From positions 1-62,784 of the forward strand of contig JALHQW010000049.1 in assembly GCA_022841745.1 (NCBI GenBank): a stretch of 62,784 nt of DNA. Reading direction: 5' to 3'. The DNA comes from Saprospiraceae bacterium (GTDB lineage: Bacteria > Bacteroidota > Bacteroidia > Chitinophagales > Saprospiraceae). Every line of letters begins with the position of its first letter. Within the stretch, counting starts at the first letter, position 1. The position numbers were made by a program, and so were the translations under genes. Under the pieces are notes generated by a model that made no database searches, was not told where the DNA came from, and saw nothing but the letters and a program-made list of their open reading frames with translations. This document shows positions 1 through 8,531 of the stretch, one piece after another.

Positions 1-159
1 AGGCAGAGACAGTAATTGGCTCTGATAGGAGGGTTATTCCCTTATCCGAGCAAATACCTCATCACTGCTATATCTTTCATTTTTCAAAGCTATCTGGCTT
101 GCAATAGGTCAGTTACTAAATCAGTTGCCCCACCCTCATCTTCATAGATAAACCTCCCC

Positions 160-753
160 TCACAAACTCCAAACCCTCCCTACTTCCGCCATCGGAACAC
201 AACCCCAGTAATCCCCCGGCACGGGGTCATAGTTCAGCACTTTCATCCCGACTTCTTCTGAGGAAAAATAGCCCCACAGCATCAACGATTTCATGGAGCG
301 GTAGAACCCAACGGGCTGCTGCTCACCGACGGCTGTACCCCAGACCTTGCCGTTGTACTTGGGCGAACTGGCCTCCTCCGCCTTTAAGATTTCCGTGCGC
401 TGTACCTTGTCCAGTTCATGGAAGGGCTTGCTGAATTTGGAGCGGCATTTTTCATTGAACCCGTCCATGTCGGCCACGAGTGCTTTTTGCCCCTCAGTAT
501 CGTAGAGCTTCGCAAAAACGGCGTCCATGAAAATATCAACCTTCATGTCCAAGCCGCCGGGCGTGGCCGTTTTGGGTAAAATCGTATCAACCAAGGCCGA
601 AATCAATTGGGCTTGGTCGGCATTGAGGAAACTGGGCTTCCAACTGAGCCGTGGCTCCGATTTGCAGGACTGCAAAATAGAAAACAAAGAGCCGGTGAGG
701 ATGCTTGCGCCGCCCAGCAGGGCTGTATTTTTGATGGCTTCTCTTCTGTTCAT
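160..753 (-). CDS. Gluconate 2-dehydrogenase subunit 3 family protein
   Basis: 197 residues from the ATG at 753. The N-terminus MNRREAIKNTALLGG has a twin Arg at residues 3-4, then a hydrophobic run ending in LQSC (Cys30). This looks like a Tat or lipoprotein export signal, so the protein probably acts in the periplasm. The rest matches the small gamma-type subunit found with GMC-type membrane sugar dehydrogenases (family knowledge). The gene follows the GMC oxidoreductase on the same strand with about 100 bp between them, and that gap is filled by an inverted repeat. The pair probably forms one dehydrogenase; the substrate cannot be read from sequence. An upstream in-frame ATG at 804 lies inside the repeat and was rejected as the start. 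Confidence 0.85.
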   Translation of the reverse strand: MNRREAIKNTALLGGASILTGSLFSILQSCKSEPRLSWKPSFLNADQAQLISALVDTILPKTATPGGLDMKVDIFMDAVFAKLYDTEGQKALVADMDGFNEKCRSKFSKPFHELDKVQRTEILKAEEASSPKYNGKVWGTAVGEQQPVGFYRSMKSLMLWGYFSSEEVGMKVLNYDPVPGDYWGCVPMAEVGRVWSL

Positions 754-773
754 TTTTCTTTGGTTGATAAAAA

Positions 774-839
774 GTTGATAAAAGGTTGATGAGGGTTGAT
801 GCACGAGGGAATATCAACCCTCATCAACCTTTTATCAAC
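774..839. repeat. Inverted array, GTTGATNNNN unit, perfect 27-bp arms
   Basis: Arms 774-800 and 813-839 are perfect reverse complements around a 12-nt loop. Each arm is built of GTTGAT units spaced about 10 nt. It fills the gap between the GMC oxidoreductase and subunit 3 genes. It could form an mRNA hairpin between two genes of one operon and change their expression ratio (inference). Confidence 0.9.
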
Positions 840-854
840 CTCATATAAACCCAT

Positions 855-2564
855 TTAAAGATTCCCCTTCTTTAGTTCCGAAATAGCATGGCTGGCCGCA
901 CGAGCCGTTAGTGCCATGTAGGTCAGCGAGGGATTGACGCAGGAATTGGAGGTCATGCAGGCCCCGTCCGTCACGAAGACGTTTTTGCAGTCATGCACCT
1001 GGTTCGTGGCGTTCAGCACGGAGGTCTTGGGGTCACGTCCCATGCGGGCGGTTCCCATTTCATGGATGCCGTAACCCATTTCGTGCTTGTTGTCGAAACC
1101 GACGATGTTTTTGATGCCGCATTTTTCCAACATTTCCACGGCGTCCTCCTGAATCTGCTTGTTGAGCGCCAGCTCGTTGGCTTTGTACTCAGCGTCAATG
1201 GCGAGGGTGGGCTGGCCCCATTTGTCGAGGTTTTGCTTGTCGAGGCTCACCTTGTTCTCGTGGTAGGGCAGGCACTCCGCAAAGCCCGTGATGAAAAACT
1301 CCCAAGGCCCTGGGTTCGTGATGAGGCTATCCTTGAACTCCTCACCGAAGCCATCCATGTTGGCGCCAGCGCCCCAGCCGGGCCGGTGCGCTCCCCCTTG
1401 GAAGCCGAAGCCACGGACAAACTTGTCGGACTTTGTTTTTTCATCAATGTTCCAATAGCGGGGAATATAAATCCCATTTGGGCGGCGCCCCTTGTAGTAC
1501 ATGTCCTCGAAGCCATCGTAGTTGCCCATGGCGCCTACCCGGTAGGTGTGGTCCATGAGGTTGTGGCCAAGCTCGCCGCTATCGTTGCCGAGTCCATTGG
1601 GGAAGCGGCTGGAGGTGGATTTCAACAGAATCTGGGTAGTGCTGAGGGTAGAGGCGTTGCAAAAGATGATTTTGGCGTGGTACTCGTGCATCTCTCCCGT
1701 TTCGGAGTCAATCACCTTTACGCCCGATGCACGGCCAGTTTTTTCATCGTAAACAATGGAGTCAACGATGGAAAACGGGCGCATCGTCAGGTTGCCTGTG
1801 GCGTTGGCGGCGGGTAGCGTCACGGCGTTGCTGCTGAAATAGGCCCCGAACGGGCAACCCCTATCGCAGCGGTTGCGGAACTGGCATTTGCCCCGGCCAT
1901 TGTGCGGTACGGTCAGGTGCGCCACCCGGCCAATAATCAGGTTCCGACCGGGAAATTCCTTTTCAAGCCGTTGTTTCACCTCTTTTTCTACGCAGTTCAA
2001 CTCCATCGGAGGCAGGAAGTGGCTGTCCGGCAGCTGTGGTAGGCCGAGCGCCTCGCCGCTGATGCCCGCATATTTCTCCACATGGGTGTACCACGGCTCC
2101 AGGTCCTTATAGCGGATGGGCCAGTCCACGCCGTGGCCGTCCTTTGCGTTGGCCTCGAAATCGAGCTCGCACCAGCGGTAGGTCTGCTTGCCCCAGAGCA
2201 GGGAGCGCCCGCCCATTTGGTGGGCCCGCACCCACAGGAAGGGCTTAACCTCCGTGTAGGGGTTTTCCTCGTCGTTGGCGTAGAAGTGCTTGTTGTTCTC
2301 ACCAATAAAGCCAGCCCTTCCAGCTTTATAGTGCTTTTTTTGGTCTTCCGGCCCGATGGCGCCCCGAAGTTCAAGGTCCCACGACTCGTTGTTTGCGGTG
2401 GGATAATCCTTGATGTGCTCGACCATGCGCCCCCGCTCCAGCACGAGGGTTTTCAGTCCGCCTTCGCAGAGTTCCTTGGCGGCCCATCCGCCGCTCATCC
2501 CTGAGCCTATGACGATGGCGTCGTAGGTCATTTCTTTTTTTGCGTCAATGTTGAAATTCGGCAT
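855..2564 (-). CDS. GMC family FAD-dependent oxidoreductase
   Basis: 569 residues. The N-terminal FAD-binding motif IGSGMSGGWAAKEL lies near residues 19-32. A Cys-rich stretch (GKCQFRNRCDRGCPFGAY) lies near residue 230. The C-terminal GMC segment has HEMGTARMG followed by NPSLTYMALTARAA. Length and motifs fit the large subunit of bacterial gluconate, 2-keto-gluconate or glucoside 3-dehydrogenases (family knowledge). No signal peptide is visible, so export would have to be together with the Tat-like subunit 3 encoded downstream. The substrate is unknown; a sugar or polyol is the best guess. It is the penultimate gene of the minus-strand run that starts at coxS. Confidence 0.9.
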   Translation of the reverse strand: MPNFNIDAKKEMTYDAIVIGSGMSGGWAAKELCEGGLKTLVLERGRMVEHIKDYPTANNESWDLELRGAIGPEDQKKHYKAGRAGFIGENNKHFYANDEENPYTEVKPFLWVRAHQMGGRSLLWGKQTYRWCELDFEANAKDGHGVDWPIRYKDLEPWYTHVEKYAGISGEALGLPQLPDSHFLPPMELNCVEKEVKQRLEKEFPGRNLIIGRVAHLTVPHNGRGKCQFRNRCDRGCPFGAYFSSNAVTLPAANATGNLTMRPFSIVDSIVYDEKTGRASGVKVIDSETGEMHEYHAKIIFCNASTLSTTQILLKSTSSRFPNGLGNDSGELGHNLMDHTYRVGAMGNYDGFEDMYYKGRRPNGIYIPRYWNIDEKTKSDKFVRGFGFQGGAHRPGWGAGANMDGFGEEFKDSLITNPGPWEFFITGFAECLPYHENKVSLDKQNLDKWGQPTLAIDAEYKANELALNKQIQEDAVEMLEKCGIKNIVGFDNKHEMGYGIHEMGTARMGRDPKTSVLNATNQVHDCKNVFVTDGACMTSNSCVNPSLTYMALTARAASHAISELKKGNL

Positions 2565-2592
2565 GTTGTATTGGAAAAATTAAAAATTGAAG

Positions 2593-3372
2593 TCATTGTT
2601 TATCCACTTGTTGTTTTATCCACCCCATTTCTTCTTCCGAAAAATCAGGTGGCGGTGGCGTTTTATTATAGTCAATAGACAGGTTGTATAACCCACGTTG
2701 GTAAATCATGTCGAGTGCTTGCTTGAGCGGTAGCGGCACATCAGGGTCAGGGCTTTTCAAGGGGACTGGCAAGATTGGAAGCAGGTTTTGGACAAAGTTT
2801 GTCCACAGCGCCACCTTCATCGTCCCTTTTCTCCAAAGGGTGAAAACATAGTGCGGCTCTGGCTTGCCTACATTCCATAGGTGTCGCCGACCCCGGCGAA
2901 GTAAATCAATTTCCAGCAGATGTACCCCGCTGTTGTGCAGGTCGTTCCGCTTTTCATGGTAAGGCTGCCAGCCGGGGCTGCGCTTGTTGACGGGCGATAG
3001 GATTTCAATGCAAGTTATCAACTGGTTCTTTGCCACATCCCGAATTTGAACGACGGGGATGCGAACGGTGACGGTGGTCGTAACGTAGGTGTCAGGCTCG
3101 GTCATTACGGTTGTGCCTGTGTATGCAAGCAGTTGCTCTTCAGCGCCTGAGCGCTTCAAGATTGCCACATCAGGATAGGTGATGCCAACTTCCGATTCTG
3201 GCTTGGTGTCCTCAACCGTGTAGGTTTCGACCCTTGCGACGTATTTGGGGGAAATGGCCGGAGCCAATAATTCGGAGATGACATTGGCGAGCCTGTTATG
3301 TACATCAGGCCATATATGTCCCTCCAAATAAGGGTCCATGCCGGGAAATGGAGAACTGACTTTCACGCTCAT
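2593..3372 (-). CDS. DUF4058 family protein
   Basis: 259 residues. The opening FPGMDPYLEG is the hallmark of DUF4058 proteins. It is followed by conserved PDVAIL and CIEILSPVNKRSPG segments and the EIDLLRRG motif. The family has no proven biochemical role. It is widespread in Planctomycetes, Cyanobacteria and Bacteroidota and has a nuclease-like look (ILSPVNK around an acidic core), but that is conjecture. It lies between coxG and the GMC gene, 28 nt upstream of the latter's start, so it is probably co-transcribed with them. Confidence 0.85.
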   Translation of the reverse strand: MSVKVSSPFPGMDPYLEGHIWPDVHNRLANVISELLAPAISPKYVARVETYTVEDTKPESEVGITYPDVAILKRSGAEEQLLAYTGTTVMTEPDTYVTTTVTVRIPVVQIRDVAKNQLITCIEILSPVNKRSPGWQPYHEKRNDLHNSGVHLLEIDLLRRGRRHLWNVGKPEPHYVFTLWRKGTMKVALWTNFVQNLLPILPVPLKSPDPDVPLPLKQALDMIYQRGLYNLSIDYNKTPPPPDFSEEEMGWIKQQVDKQ

Positions 3373-3436
3373 CGTTGATTGGATTGGGTTTGAAAGTCAA
3401 AAATAAGGGCTTGGGTTGACATTATCTTGCTTTGTT

Positions 3437-3877
3437 TCAAGGCAACTCCTTCTTCAGCGCCTCGAAAAACTGCCCGCTCAGCATGCTCGCCACAGGCGTC
3501 AGCACCCGCTGGCCCATGGTGGCCATCATGCCGGAGAGTTTCACGTCGCCCTTGAAGCTGACATGAGTGGCAAGGCCGTCCTCCAAGGCTTCCAAAAGCA
3601 TATTGACCGTGGCTTGCGCATTGCCCATGCGGCTGTTCTGCTGCACCACGAGCGAAAATCTTTCATGTTCAACAATGTCGGTGACCTTCAAAGTACCCGT
3701 GAAAGCACCGCCCACAGGGCCCACTTTTATCTCAGCAACGGTCTTGTAAACATTCTCCTCAACGAGTTCGAGGCGGGTGATGCCCGGCGTGATGCGGGCC
3801 AAAACATCGGCGTCCATCATCAAGTCCCAAACTGTTTTTGGGTGGGCGGGTAGGGTGTGTTGTCCGTTTAGAATCAT
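3437..3877 (-). CDS. CoxG/SRPBCC family protein (CO dehydrogenase subunit G-like)
   Basis: 146 residues. The start MILNGQHTLPAHPKTVWD and the later DADVLARITPG are typical of CoxG-like SRPBCC proteins, a hydrophobic-pocket fold. Members are encoded with molybdenum hydroxylases and are thought to help recruit or tether the enzyme to the membrane (family knowledge). Its position directly after the FAD subunit gene agrees with that. The gap of about 218 bp to the upstream gene holds nested inverted repeats. Confidence 0.85.
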   Translation of the reverse strand: MILNGQHTLPAHPKTVWDLMMDADVLARITPGITRLELVEENVYKTVAEIKVGPVGGAFTGTLKVTDIVEHERFSLVVQQNSRMGNAQATVNMLLEALEDGLATHVSFKGDVKLSGMMATMGQRVLTPVASMLSGQFFEALKKELP

Positions 3878-3925
3878 ATTTCTTCTTTGTTTGAGGGTGT
3901 CTGAGGGGTTTGATGGGTTTGAGGT

Positions 3926-4085
3926 GACATCTTTTCGTCCGCTACAACTTTTGGTTTTAACAGAAGATTGAATAGCGAAAAGGTGTCATCTCGGAAACGG
4001 GCAACCGCATCAAGATGACACCTTCTTTCCTGTTAATCTCAGCATAAAATTGAAAAAACCAAGCAAGGAAAAAGATGTCACCTTA
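3926..4085. repeat. Nested inverted repeats of a GGTGNCATCTT motif
   Basis: Four copies of one motif lie in alternating order: AGGTGACATCTTTT near 3928, AAAAGGTGTCATCT near 3978, AAGATGACACCTT near 4010 and AAAAAGATGTCACCTT near 4068. The outer pair shares GGTGACATC and the inner pair GGTGTCATC, so each pairs best with its own partner and gives two nested stems. It sits between coxG and coxM. Confidence 0.75.
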
Positions 4086-4095
4086 ATGCTTAGTT

Positions 4096-4953
4096 TTAAA
4101 CCAAAGCCTTTTTCAAAGCCCGCCTGCACACCACACTCGCCAAGTGCCGACGATAGTCTTCGCTGGCGAAGTTGTCGCTGAGCACCATATCGGCATTGTC
4201 GCAGGCACGGCTGGAAGCGAGGTTGATGGCATCCTCGGTTGGTGCTTGGCCTTCCAAGGCGGCTTCCGCAGCAGTTGCACGGTAGGAGAAGCTGCCAACG
4301 CCATTGAAGGCAACCCGCACATTGGTACACTTGCCGTCCACGAGGCTCATTTGCACCGCACAGGCTGCCAAGGCAAAGCGGGAAGCTGGCTGCGCAAATT
4401 TCTCGTAGGCACAGCGCAATGTTTCAGCATCTGGTTCCGGCACTTTCACTTCCGTGATGATTTCGCCTTCGCCAAGGGCCGTGTAGAAAAAGCCCTTGAA
4501 AAATTCGGTGGCTGGGATGTTGCGCTCCCCGAAAGCACCGTTGACCTCCACCGTGGCATCGGCAGCGATGAGCACAGCGGGCCAGTCAGCAGCCGGGTCG
4601 GCATGGGCGATGCTGCCACCGATGGTGCCCACGTTGCGCACCTGCACGTCGCCAATCAGTTCGGCGGCATGGGCGAGCAGCGGGATTTTACCCGTCACTG
4701 TTTTGTGCGTGGCAATGGCCCCGTGTGTGGTGGCTGCGCCAATGCCGATGAACTTGCCCTTGTCACGGATAAAGTTCAGTTCCGGCAGGCGGGCAATGTC
4801 CACCAAGGTCGTGCTGGCGTTCAGCCGCAATTTCATGGCGGGGATTAGCGAGTGGCCTCCGGCCAAAAGCTTGGCACCGGGGTCGTCTTTTATCAATTGA
4901 ATGGCCTCGGCCAAGGTGCCGGGGCGCTTATAATCGAAGGTTGAAGGAATCAT
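4096..4953 (-). CDS. coxM: Xanthine dehydrogenase-family FAD-binding subunit (CoxM-like)
   Basis: 285 residues. The FAD-binding motifs of the medium subunit are visible: LLAGGHSLIPAMKLR near residues 29-43 and TIGGSIAHADPAADWP near residue 110. It carries electrons from the two [2Fe-2S] clusters of the small subunit to FAD (family knowledge). The opening IPSTFDYKRPGTLAEAI is canonical and supports the start. Gene order S-L-M-G on the minus strand makes this part of a molybdenum hydroxylase operon. True CO oxidation is unlikely given the active-site type of the large subunit. Confidence 0.92.
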   Translation of the reverse strand: MIPSTFDYKRPGTLAEAIQLIKDDPGAKLLAGGHSLIPAMKLRLNASTTLVDIARLPELNFIRDKGKFIGIGAATTHGAIATHKTVTGKIPLLAHAAELIGDVQVRNVGTIGGSIAHADPAADWPAVLIAADATVEVNGAFGERNIPATEFFKGFFYTALGEGEIITEVKVPEPDAETLRCAYEKFAQPASRFALAACAVQMSLVDGKCTNVRVAFNGVGSFSYRATAAEAALEGQAPTEDAINLASSRACDNADMVLSDNFASEDYRRHLASVVCRRALKKALV

Positions 4954-4969
4954 TTTGATGTGTTTTTTT

Positions 4970-5106
4970 GATTTAAGATATAAGATAGACGATATAAGAT
5001 TTTAGATTTATTAGGGGCATCGCCAATTTGCAAAACACCTGTATTTGCAACTACTTCCGGCCTCCCAAATCTTAAATCTAAAATCGTCTATCTTATATCT
5101 AAAATC
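4970..5106. repeat. Inverted heptad array (AGATATA-type units)
   Basis: The left arm 4976-5010 reads as five consecutive 7-mers: AGATATA, AGATAGA, CGATATA, AGATTTT, AGATTTA. The right arm (5067-5106) is the imperfect reverse complement. The loop of about 56 nt is unrelated to the arms. It lies between coxL and coxM. The same unit family recurs at 21129-21265, 39699-39797 and 42982-43078. Confidence 0.9.
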
Positions 5107-5128
5107 AATTAATTAAAACAAAAAGGTG

Positions 5129-6733
5129 TTACCCTCTGGTGACCGCCTGAATCGCCTTCCACACCTTTTCCGAGTGCAGTGGCATTTCCAAATCGGTTAC
5201 GCCAAACGGCGCAAGTGCATCGGCGACGGCGTTTACCACTGCGGGGGTGGAACCGATGGCACCAGCCTCGCCAGCACCTTTTACCCCAAGGGGGTTGTGC
5301 GGACAGGGCGTCACTTGGCGGCCCAACTCGAAGCTCGGCATATCGTCAGCACGAGGCATGGCGTAGTCCATGTAGGAGGCAGTCGTCTGGTTGCCCATTT
5401 CATCGAAAATAACGCCCTCCAGCATGGCCTGACCGATACCCTGTACGAGGCCACCGTGTATCTGGCCATCCACAATCATCGGGTTGATGACGTTGCCCAC
5501 GTCGTCCACGGCAGCGAAGCGGAGCAGCTTGACCTTGCCCGTCTCGATGTCCACTTCCACCACTGCGATATGGCAGCCAAAGGGATAGGTGAAGTTGGAA
5601 GGGTCGTAGAAGCTGGAGAAGTCCATGCCTGGCTCCAAGCCCTTTGGGTACTGGTGCGGCACATAAGCGGTGAACGCAATCGCCCCGAATGCGATGGAGC
5701 GGTCGGTGCCCTTCACCGTCCAGGTGCCAGCCTTGTACTCAAGGTCGTCCTCGGAGCATTCCAGCTTATGGGCGGCGATTTTGGTGCCTTTGTCAATCAC
5801 TTTTTGGCAAGAAGCCACGATGGCACTGCCGCCAACGGCCAAGGAGCGGGAGCCATAAGTTCCCATGCCGAAGGCCACGCTCTCGGTGTCGCCGTGGTGG
5901 ACTTCCACGCTGGAAAGCGGGATGCCGAAGTACTGAGCCACCACTTGGGCGAAGGTCGTCTCGTGGCCCTGTCCGTGTGAGTGGGAGCCGGTGTAAACGC
6001 TCACCGTGCCCGTGGGTTGTACCCGCACATGGGCGCTCTCGTAAAGACCCGCCCGGCAGCCCAACGAACCTACCACCGCTGACGGCGCAATGCCGCAGGC
6101 TTCGATATAGGTCGAAACGCCGATGCCGAGGTAGCGGCCCTGCTTGCGGGCCTCGGCTTGTTCTTTCAAAAAGTCTTGATAACCAATGAGTTCCAAGCCT
6201 TTGTCCAAGATGCCCTTGTAGTTGCCGGAGTCGTATTGCAGCGCAACATTGGTCTGATAGCCCGGCTGCGTCACGCCATCGAAAGGCGGGATAAAGTTCT
6301 TGTAGCGCAGTTCCGCTTGGTCAACGCCCATTTCAATGGCAGCTTTTGACATCAGGCGCTCCAAGAGATAGGTAGCCTCTGGGCGGCCAGCACCCCGGTA
6401 GGCGTCAATCACCGTTGAGTGGGTGAAAACGGCCTTCAGGTCGAGGTGGATTTTGGGCGTGGTGTATAGCCCTTGCAGCAGCGTACCATGCAAGTAGGTC
6501 GGCGTAACGGCGGCAAAAGTGCTGAGGTATGCGCCCACGTTGGCCAGCGTGTTGATGCGCAGCGCAACGATTTTACCATCTTGGTCGAAGCCCATTTCGG
6601 CCTCGGTGGTATGGTCACGGCCATGCGCATCGGTGAGGAACGCCTCGGTGCGGGTGGAAGTCCATTTGATGGGCTTGCCCAATTGCTTCGACGCCCAAAT
6701 CATCAATGCTTCCTCTATATAGTGTTTGTCCAT
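5129..6733 (-). CDS. coxL: Molybdopterin-binding subunit (CoxL-like), C-terminal fragment
   Basis: 534 residues forming the rear two thirds of a xanthine dehydrogenase/CO dehydrogenase large subunit. AYRGAGRPEATYLLERLM is the form II active-site loop; true CO dehydrogenases carry AYXCSFR. GSHSHGQGHETTFAQVVA and the C-terminal GVKGAGEAGAIGSTPAVVNAV are molybdenum-cofactor motifs. The fragment starts at an ATG supplied by the end of an inserted 247-bp element. Its first native residues HYIEEALMIWA continue directly from the N-terminal fragment at 6944-7774. Removing 255 bp (element plus one target copy) rejoins the frame exactly. The intact gene would encode roughly 790 residues. The product is probably non-functional unless both halves are translated and associate. 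Confidence 0.9.
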   Translation of the reverse strand: MDKHYIEEALMIWASKQLGKPIKWTSTRTEAFLTDAHGRDHTTEAEMGFDQDGKIVALRINTLANVGAYLSTFAAVTPTYLHGTLLQGLYTTPKIHLDLKAVFTHSTVIDAYRGAGRPEATYLLERLMSKAAIEMGVDQAELRYKNFIPPFDGVTQPGYQTNVALQYDSGNYKGILDKGLELIGYQDFLKEQAEARKQGRYLGIGVSTYIEACGIAPSAVVGSLGCRAGLYESAHVRVQPTGTVSVYTGSHSHGQGHETTFAQVVAQYFGIPLSSVEVHHGDTESVAFGMGTYGSRSLAVGGSAIVASCQKVIDKGTKIAAHKLECSEDDLEYKAGTWTVKGTDRSIAFGAIAFTAYVPHQYPKGLEPGMDFSSFYDPSNFTYPFGCHIAVVEVDIETGKVKLLRFAAVDDVGNVINPMIVDGQIHGGLVQGIGQAMLEGVIFDEMGNQTTASYMDYAMPRADDMPSFELGRQVTPCPHNPLGVKGAGEAGAIGSTPAVVNAVADALAPFGVTDLEMPLHSEKVWKAIQAVTRG

Positions 6734-6977
6734 TTAGTCGGTAAATATTTGATAACCAGCATGTTAGACTCTATTTTTAAGCAAAAAAATAAATAATCTT
6801 TTTAACTCATGTTTTTCAAAAACCAATTTTTCGTTTCAAATCAGTTCATTTTGAAGTAAATATCGTCGATATTTTGCCACATTAAAATAAAAAAATAATT
6901 ATTTTTTTGAATCAAAAATGATTGCTAACTTATTGATTTTAAACTACTTAGAGACTAAATGGACAGATACTATATAG
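6715..6977. mobile_element. MITE-like 247-bp insertion with TIRs inside coxL
   Basis: CTATATAG occurs at 6715-6722 and again at 6970-6977 (the match extends to 10 bp, CTATATAGTG). It is the likely target duplication. The enclosed 6723-6969 begins TGTTTGTCCATTTAGTC on the plus strand and ends with its near-perfect complement (TATCTGTCCATTTAGTC on the minus strand; 15 of 17 agree). The interior is very AT-rich, has no usable ORF and holds small palindromes such as AAATATCGTCGATATTT. Size, terminal repeats, target duplication and lack of a transposase fit a miniature inverted-repeat element mobilised in trans. The host gene is coxL. Confidence 0.85.
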
Positions 6978-7774
6978 TGATAGATTTTTGAACCAAAACC
7001 ACCACCCACGTCCGGCGCTACGACCCGGACCTTGTTCTCCGGCAAGCCCAGCACGAAGGCGCACATAAGCAGGCGGGTGAGGTGCGGGTTTTGCGAAGTC
7101 GTGTAGAGGGTATAGCGGTCGTTGGCACCGTCGTAGTCGCCTATTGCGCAGCGAGGCTCAATGGCGTTCGGTGCAAGGCGCTGGTTGCGGTAGTTGATTT
7201 TTGTGATATGGTGCGCCGTGCTCATGGCAGCGTCCACTTCCGCTTTCGGGTTGCCGATTTCCCAGTCGAAGCAAATATTGCTGGGAGCGGACTCGTGTAC
7301 GAGCGGTGCGCCGGGCTTCACCGCATCGGCGGCAGCGGTGACGGCATCGAACACCTCGTAGTCCACATAGATGAGGTCGGCGGCGTCACGGGCATTGGCA
7401 CGGGTATCGGCAATGACCACGGCCACGCCGTCGCCCACGTGCTTCGCCGTATCGCCCGAGGCGATGAGCAGCGGGTGGGGCGGCTCCACCATCGGGTCGC
7501 CATTCTTGAAATGGAGTTGCCAGCCACAGGGCACGCCGCCCATGCCCGCTTTCTTGATGTCGTCGCCCGTGAAAATGGCAATGACGCCCGGTGCGGATTG
7601 GGCCGATGCGATGTCGAAGGAGTTGATTTTTGCGTGGGCATAGGGGCTGCGTACGATATGCGCATAGACCATGCCCGGTAGTTGGATGTCGTCGGTGTAA
7701 CGACCCTGCCCGGTGATGAAGCGCTTGTCCTCGACCCGCTTCACCGATTTTCCGATATATTGAGTATCGCCCAT
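6944..7774 (-). CDS. coxL: Molybdopterin-binding subunit (CoxL-like), N-terminal fragment
   Basis: 276 residues. The start MGDTQYIGKSVKRVEDKR and the following FITGQGRYTDDI are the canonical N-terminus of the large subunit. The fragment runs through the conserved VAPDVGGGFGSKI segment. After YHYI it enters the inserted element and reads nine foreign residues before a stop. The remainder of the subunit is encoded at 5129-6733. With coxS upstream and coxM downstream it belongs to the catalytic core of a form II (aldehyde- or heterocycle-oxidising type) molybdenum hydroxylase. The break is probably recent because the target repeats are still identical. Confidence 0.9.
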   Translation of the reverse strand: MGDTQYIGKSVKRVEDKRFITGQGRYTDDIQLPGMVYAHIVRSPYAHAKINSFDIASAQSAPGVIAIFTGDDIKKAGMGGVPCGWQLHFKNGDPMVEPPHPLLIASGDTAKHVGDGVAVVIADTRANARDAADLIYVDYEVFDAVTAAADAVKPGAPLVHESAPSNICFDWEIGNPKAEVDAAMSTAHHITKINYRNQRLAPNAIEPRCAIGDYDGANDRYTLYTTSQNPHLTRLLMCAFVLGLPENKVRVVAPDVGGGFGSKIYHYIVSVHLVSK

Positions 7775-7780
7775 TTTTTT

Positions 7781-7875
7781 AGGTTGATAACGGTTTATAA
7801 GGGTTTATAACAGTTGATAGGGTTAATGCGGCTGGTTTATCAACCGTTATCAACTGTTATCAACCCTTATCAACC
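7781..7875. repeat. Inverted array of 10-nt GTTGATAANN-type units
   Basis: The left part reads as GGTTGATAAC, GGTTTATAAG, GGTTTATAAC, AGTTGATAGG. The right part reads TTATCAACCG, TTATCAACTG, TTATCAACCC, TTATCAACCA, so the unit is 10 nt here rather than 7. It fills the whole gap between coxS and coxL. It shares the GTTGAT core with the array at 774-839. Confidence 0.9.
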
Positions 7876-7878
7876 AAG

Positions 7879-8346
7879 TTAAGCTGCCACCGCATGGGAG
7901 GCTGCGTATTGGATTGCTCGGATGATGTTGTGATAGCCGGTGCATCGGCAGTAGTTGCCTTCCAGCGCCTCTCGGATTTCGTGTTCGGAGGGGTTCGGGT
8001 TTCGCTCCAGCAGGTCGGCGGCGACCATGATCATGCCGGGGGTGCAGAAGCCGCATTGCAGGCCGTGCTCCTCTCGGAAGCCTTCTTGCAGCGGGTGGAG
8101 GTTGTCGCCGTTGGCCATGCCCTCGATGGTGGTGACAGAGCGGCCATCGGCCTGGCAGGTAAGCACGGTACAGGACTTGACGGCTTGGCCGTCCAAGTGT
8201 ACCGTACATGCTCCGCAGCTCGACGTGTCGCAGCCCACGTGGGTGCCGGTCAGCCGCAGGGTGTCTCTCAGGTAGAAGACCAACAGGTCACGAGCTTCGA
8301 CGTCGTGGGTGAAGGACTTCCCATTTACGGTGATGGAAACTTGCAT
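7879..8346 (-). CDS. coxS: [2Fe-2S] subunit of molybdenum hydroxylase (CoxS-like)
   Basis: 155 residues, the usual size for this subunit. The plant-type ferredoxin cluster is seen as [15 protein letters not shown] with a later Cys in VKSC. The second cluster is [10 protein letters not shown] plus CRCTGYHNI. The start [12 protein letters not shown] is typical. It passes electrons from the molybdenum site to the FAD subunit. It is the first gene of the minus-strand operon, and a candidate promoter lies about 180 nt upstream. Confidence 0.95.
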   Translation of the reverse strand: MQVSITVNGKSFTHDVEARDLLVFYLRDTLRLTGTHVGCDTSSCGACTVHLDGQAVKSCTVLTCQADGRSVTTIEGMANGDNLHPLQEGFREEHGLQCGFCTPGMIMVAADLLERNPNPSEHEIREALEGNYCRCTGYHNIIRAIQYAASHAVAA

Positions 8347-8523
8347 AGGTGAGTGTTATTGGATTTACGATTTTTCGATTTGGGATCGTCCTGCCAAGGA
8401 GGGATTGCGCCTTCTTAAATAGCAGGGTTGGCAAACGATTCTGTGAAGTAGGGCATCCTCATCTAAGATGTATTATCTTATTCTTTACAAAGCCTCTTTT
8501 TCAAAATTATTGTTTGCGAAGGG

Positions 8524-8531
8524 CAAATATA
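8524..8531 (-). promoter_or_regulatory. Candidate -7 element for the cox operon
   Basis: The minus strand reads TATATTTG, which matches the Bacteroidota -7 consensus TAnnTTTG. A clear -33 TTTG is not visible at the expected distance. Transcription would start near 8517, leaving a leader of about 170 nt before coxS. Confidence 0.4.

Noticed and set aside
1-159. Partial gene at the left edge
   Set aside because: No frame with recognisable protein sequence on either strand; nothing annotated there.
993-1817. Long frames opposite the GMC oxidoreductase and other GC-rich genes
   Set aside because: They are antisense shadows of strongly supported genes; composition is Val/Ala/His-rich and without domain motifs.
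5129-8346. Aerobic carbon monoxide dehydrogenase
   Set aside because: The large subunit has AYRGAGR (form II) and not the AYXCSFR loop of true CO dehydrogenases; no coxDEF maturation genes are seen.
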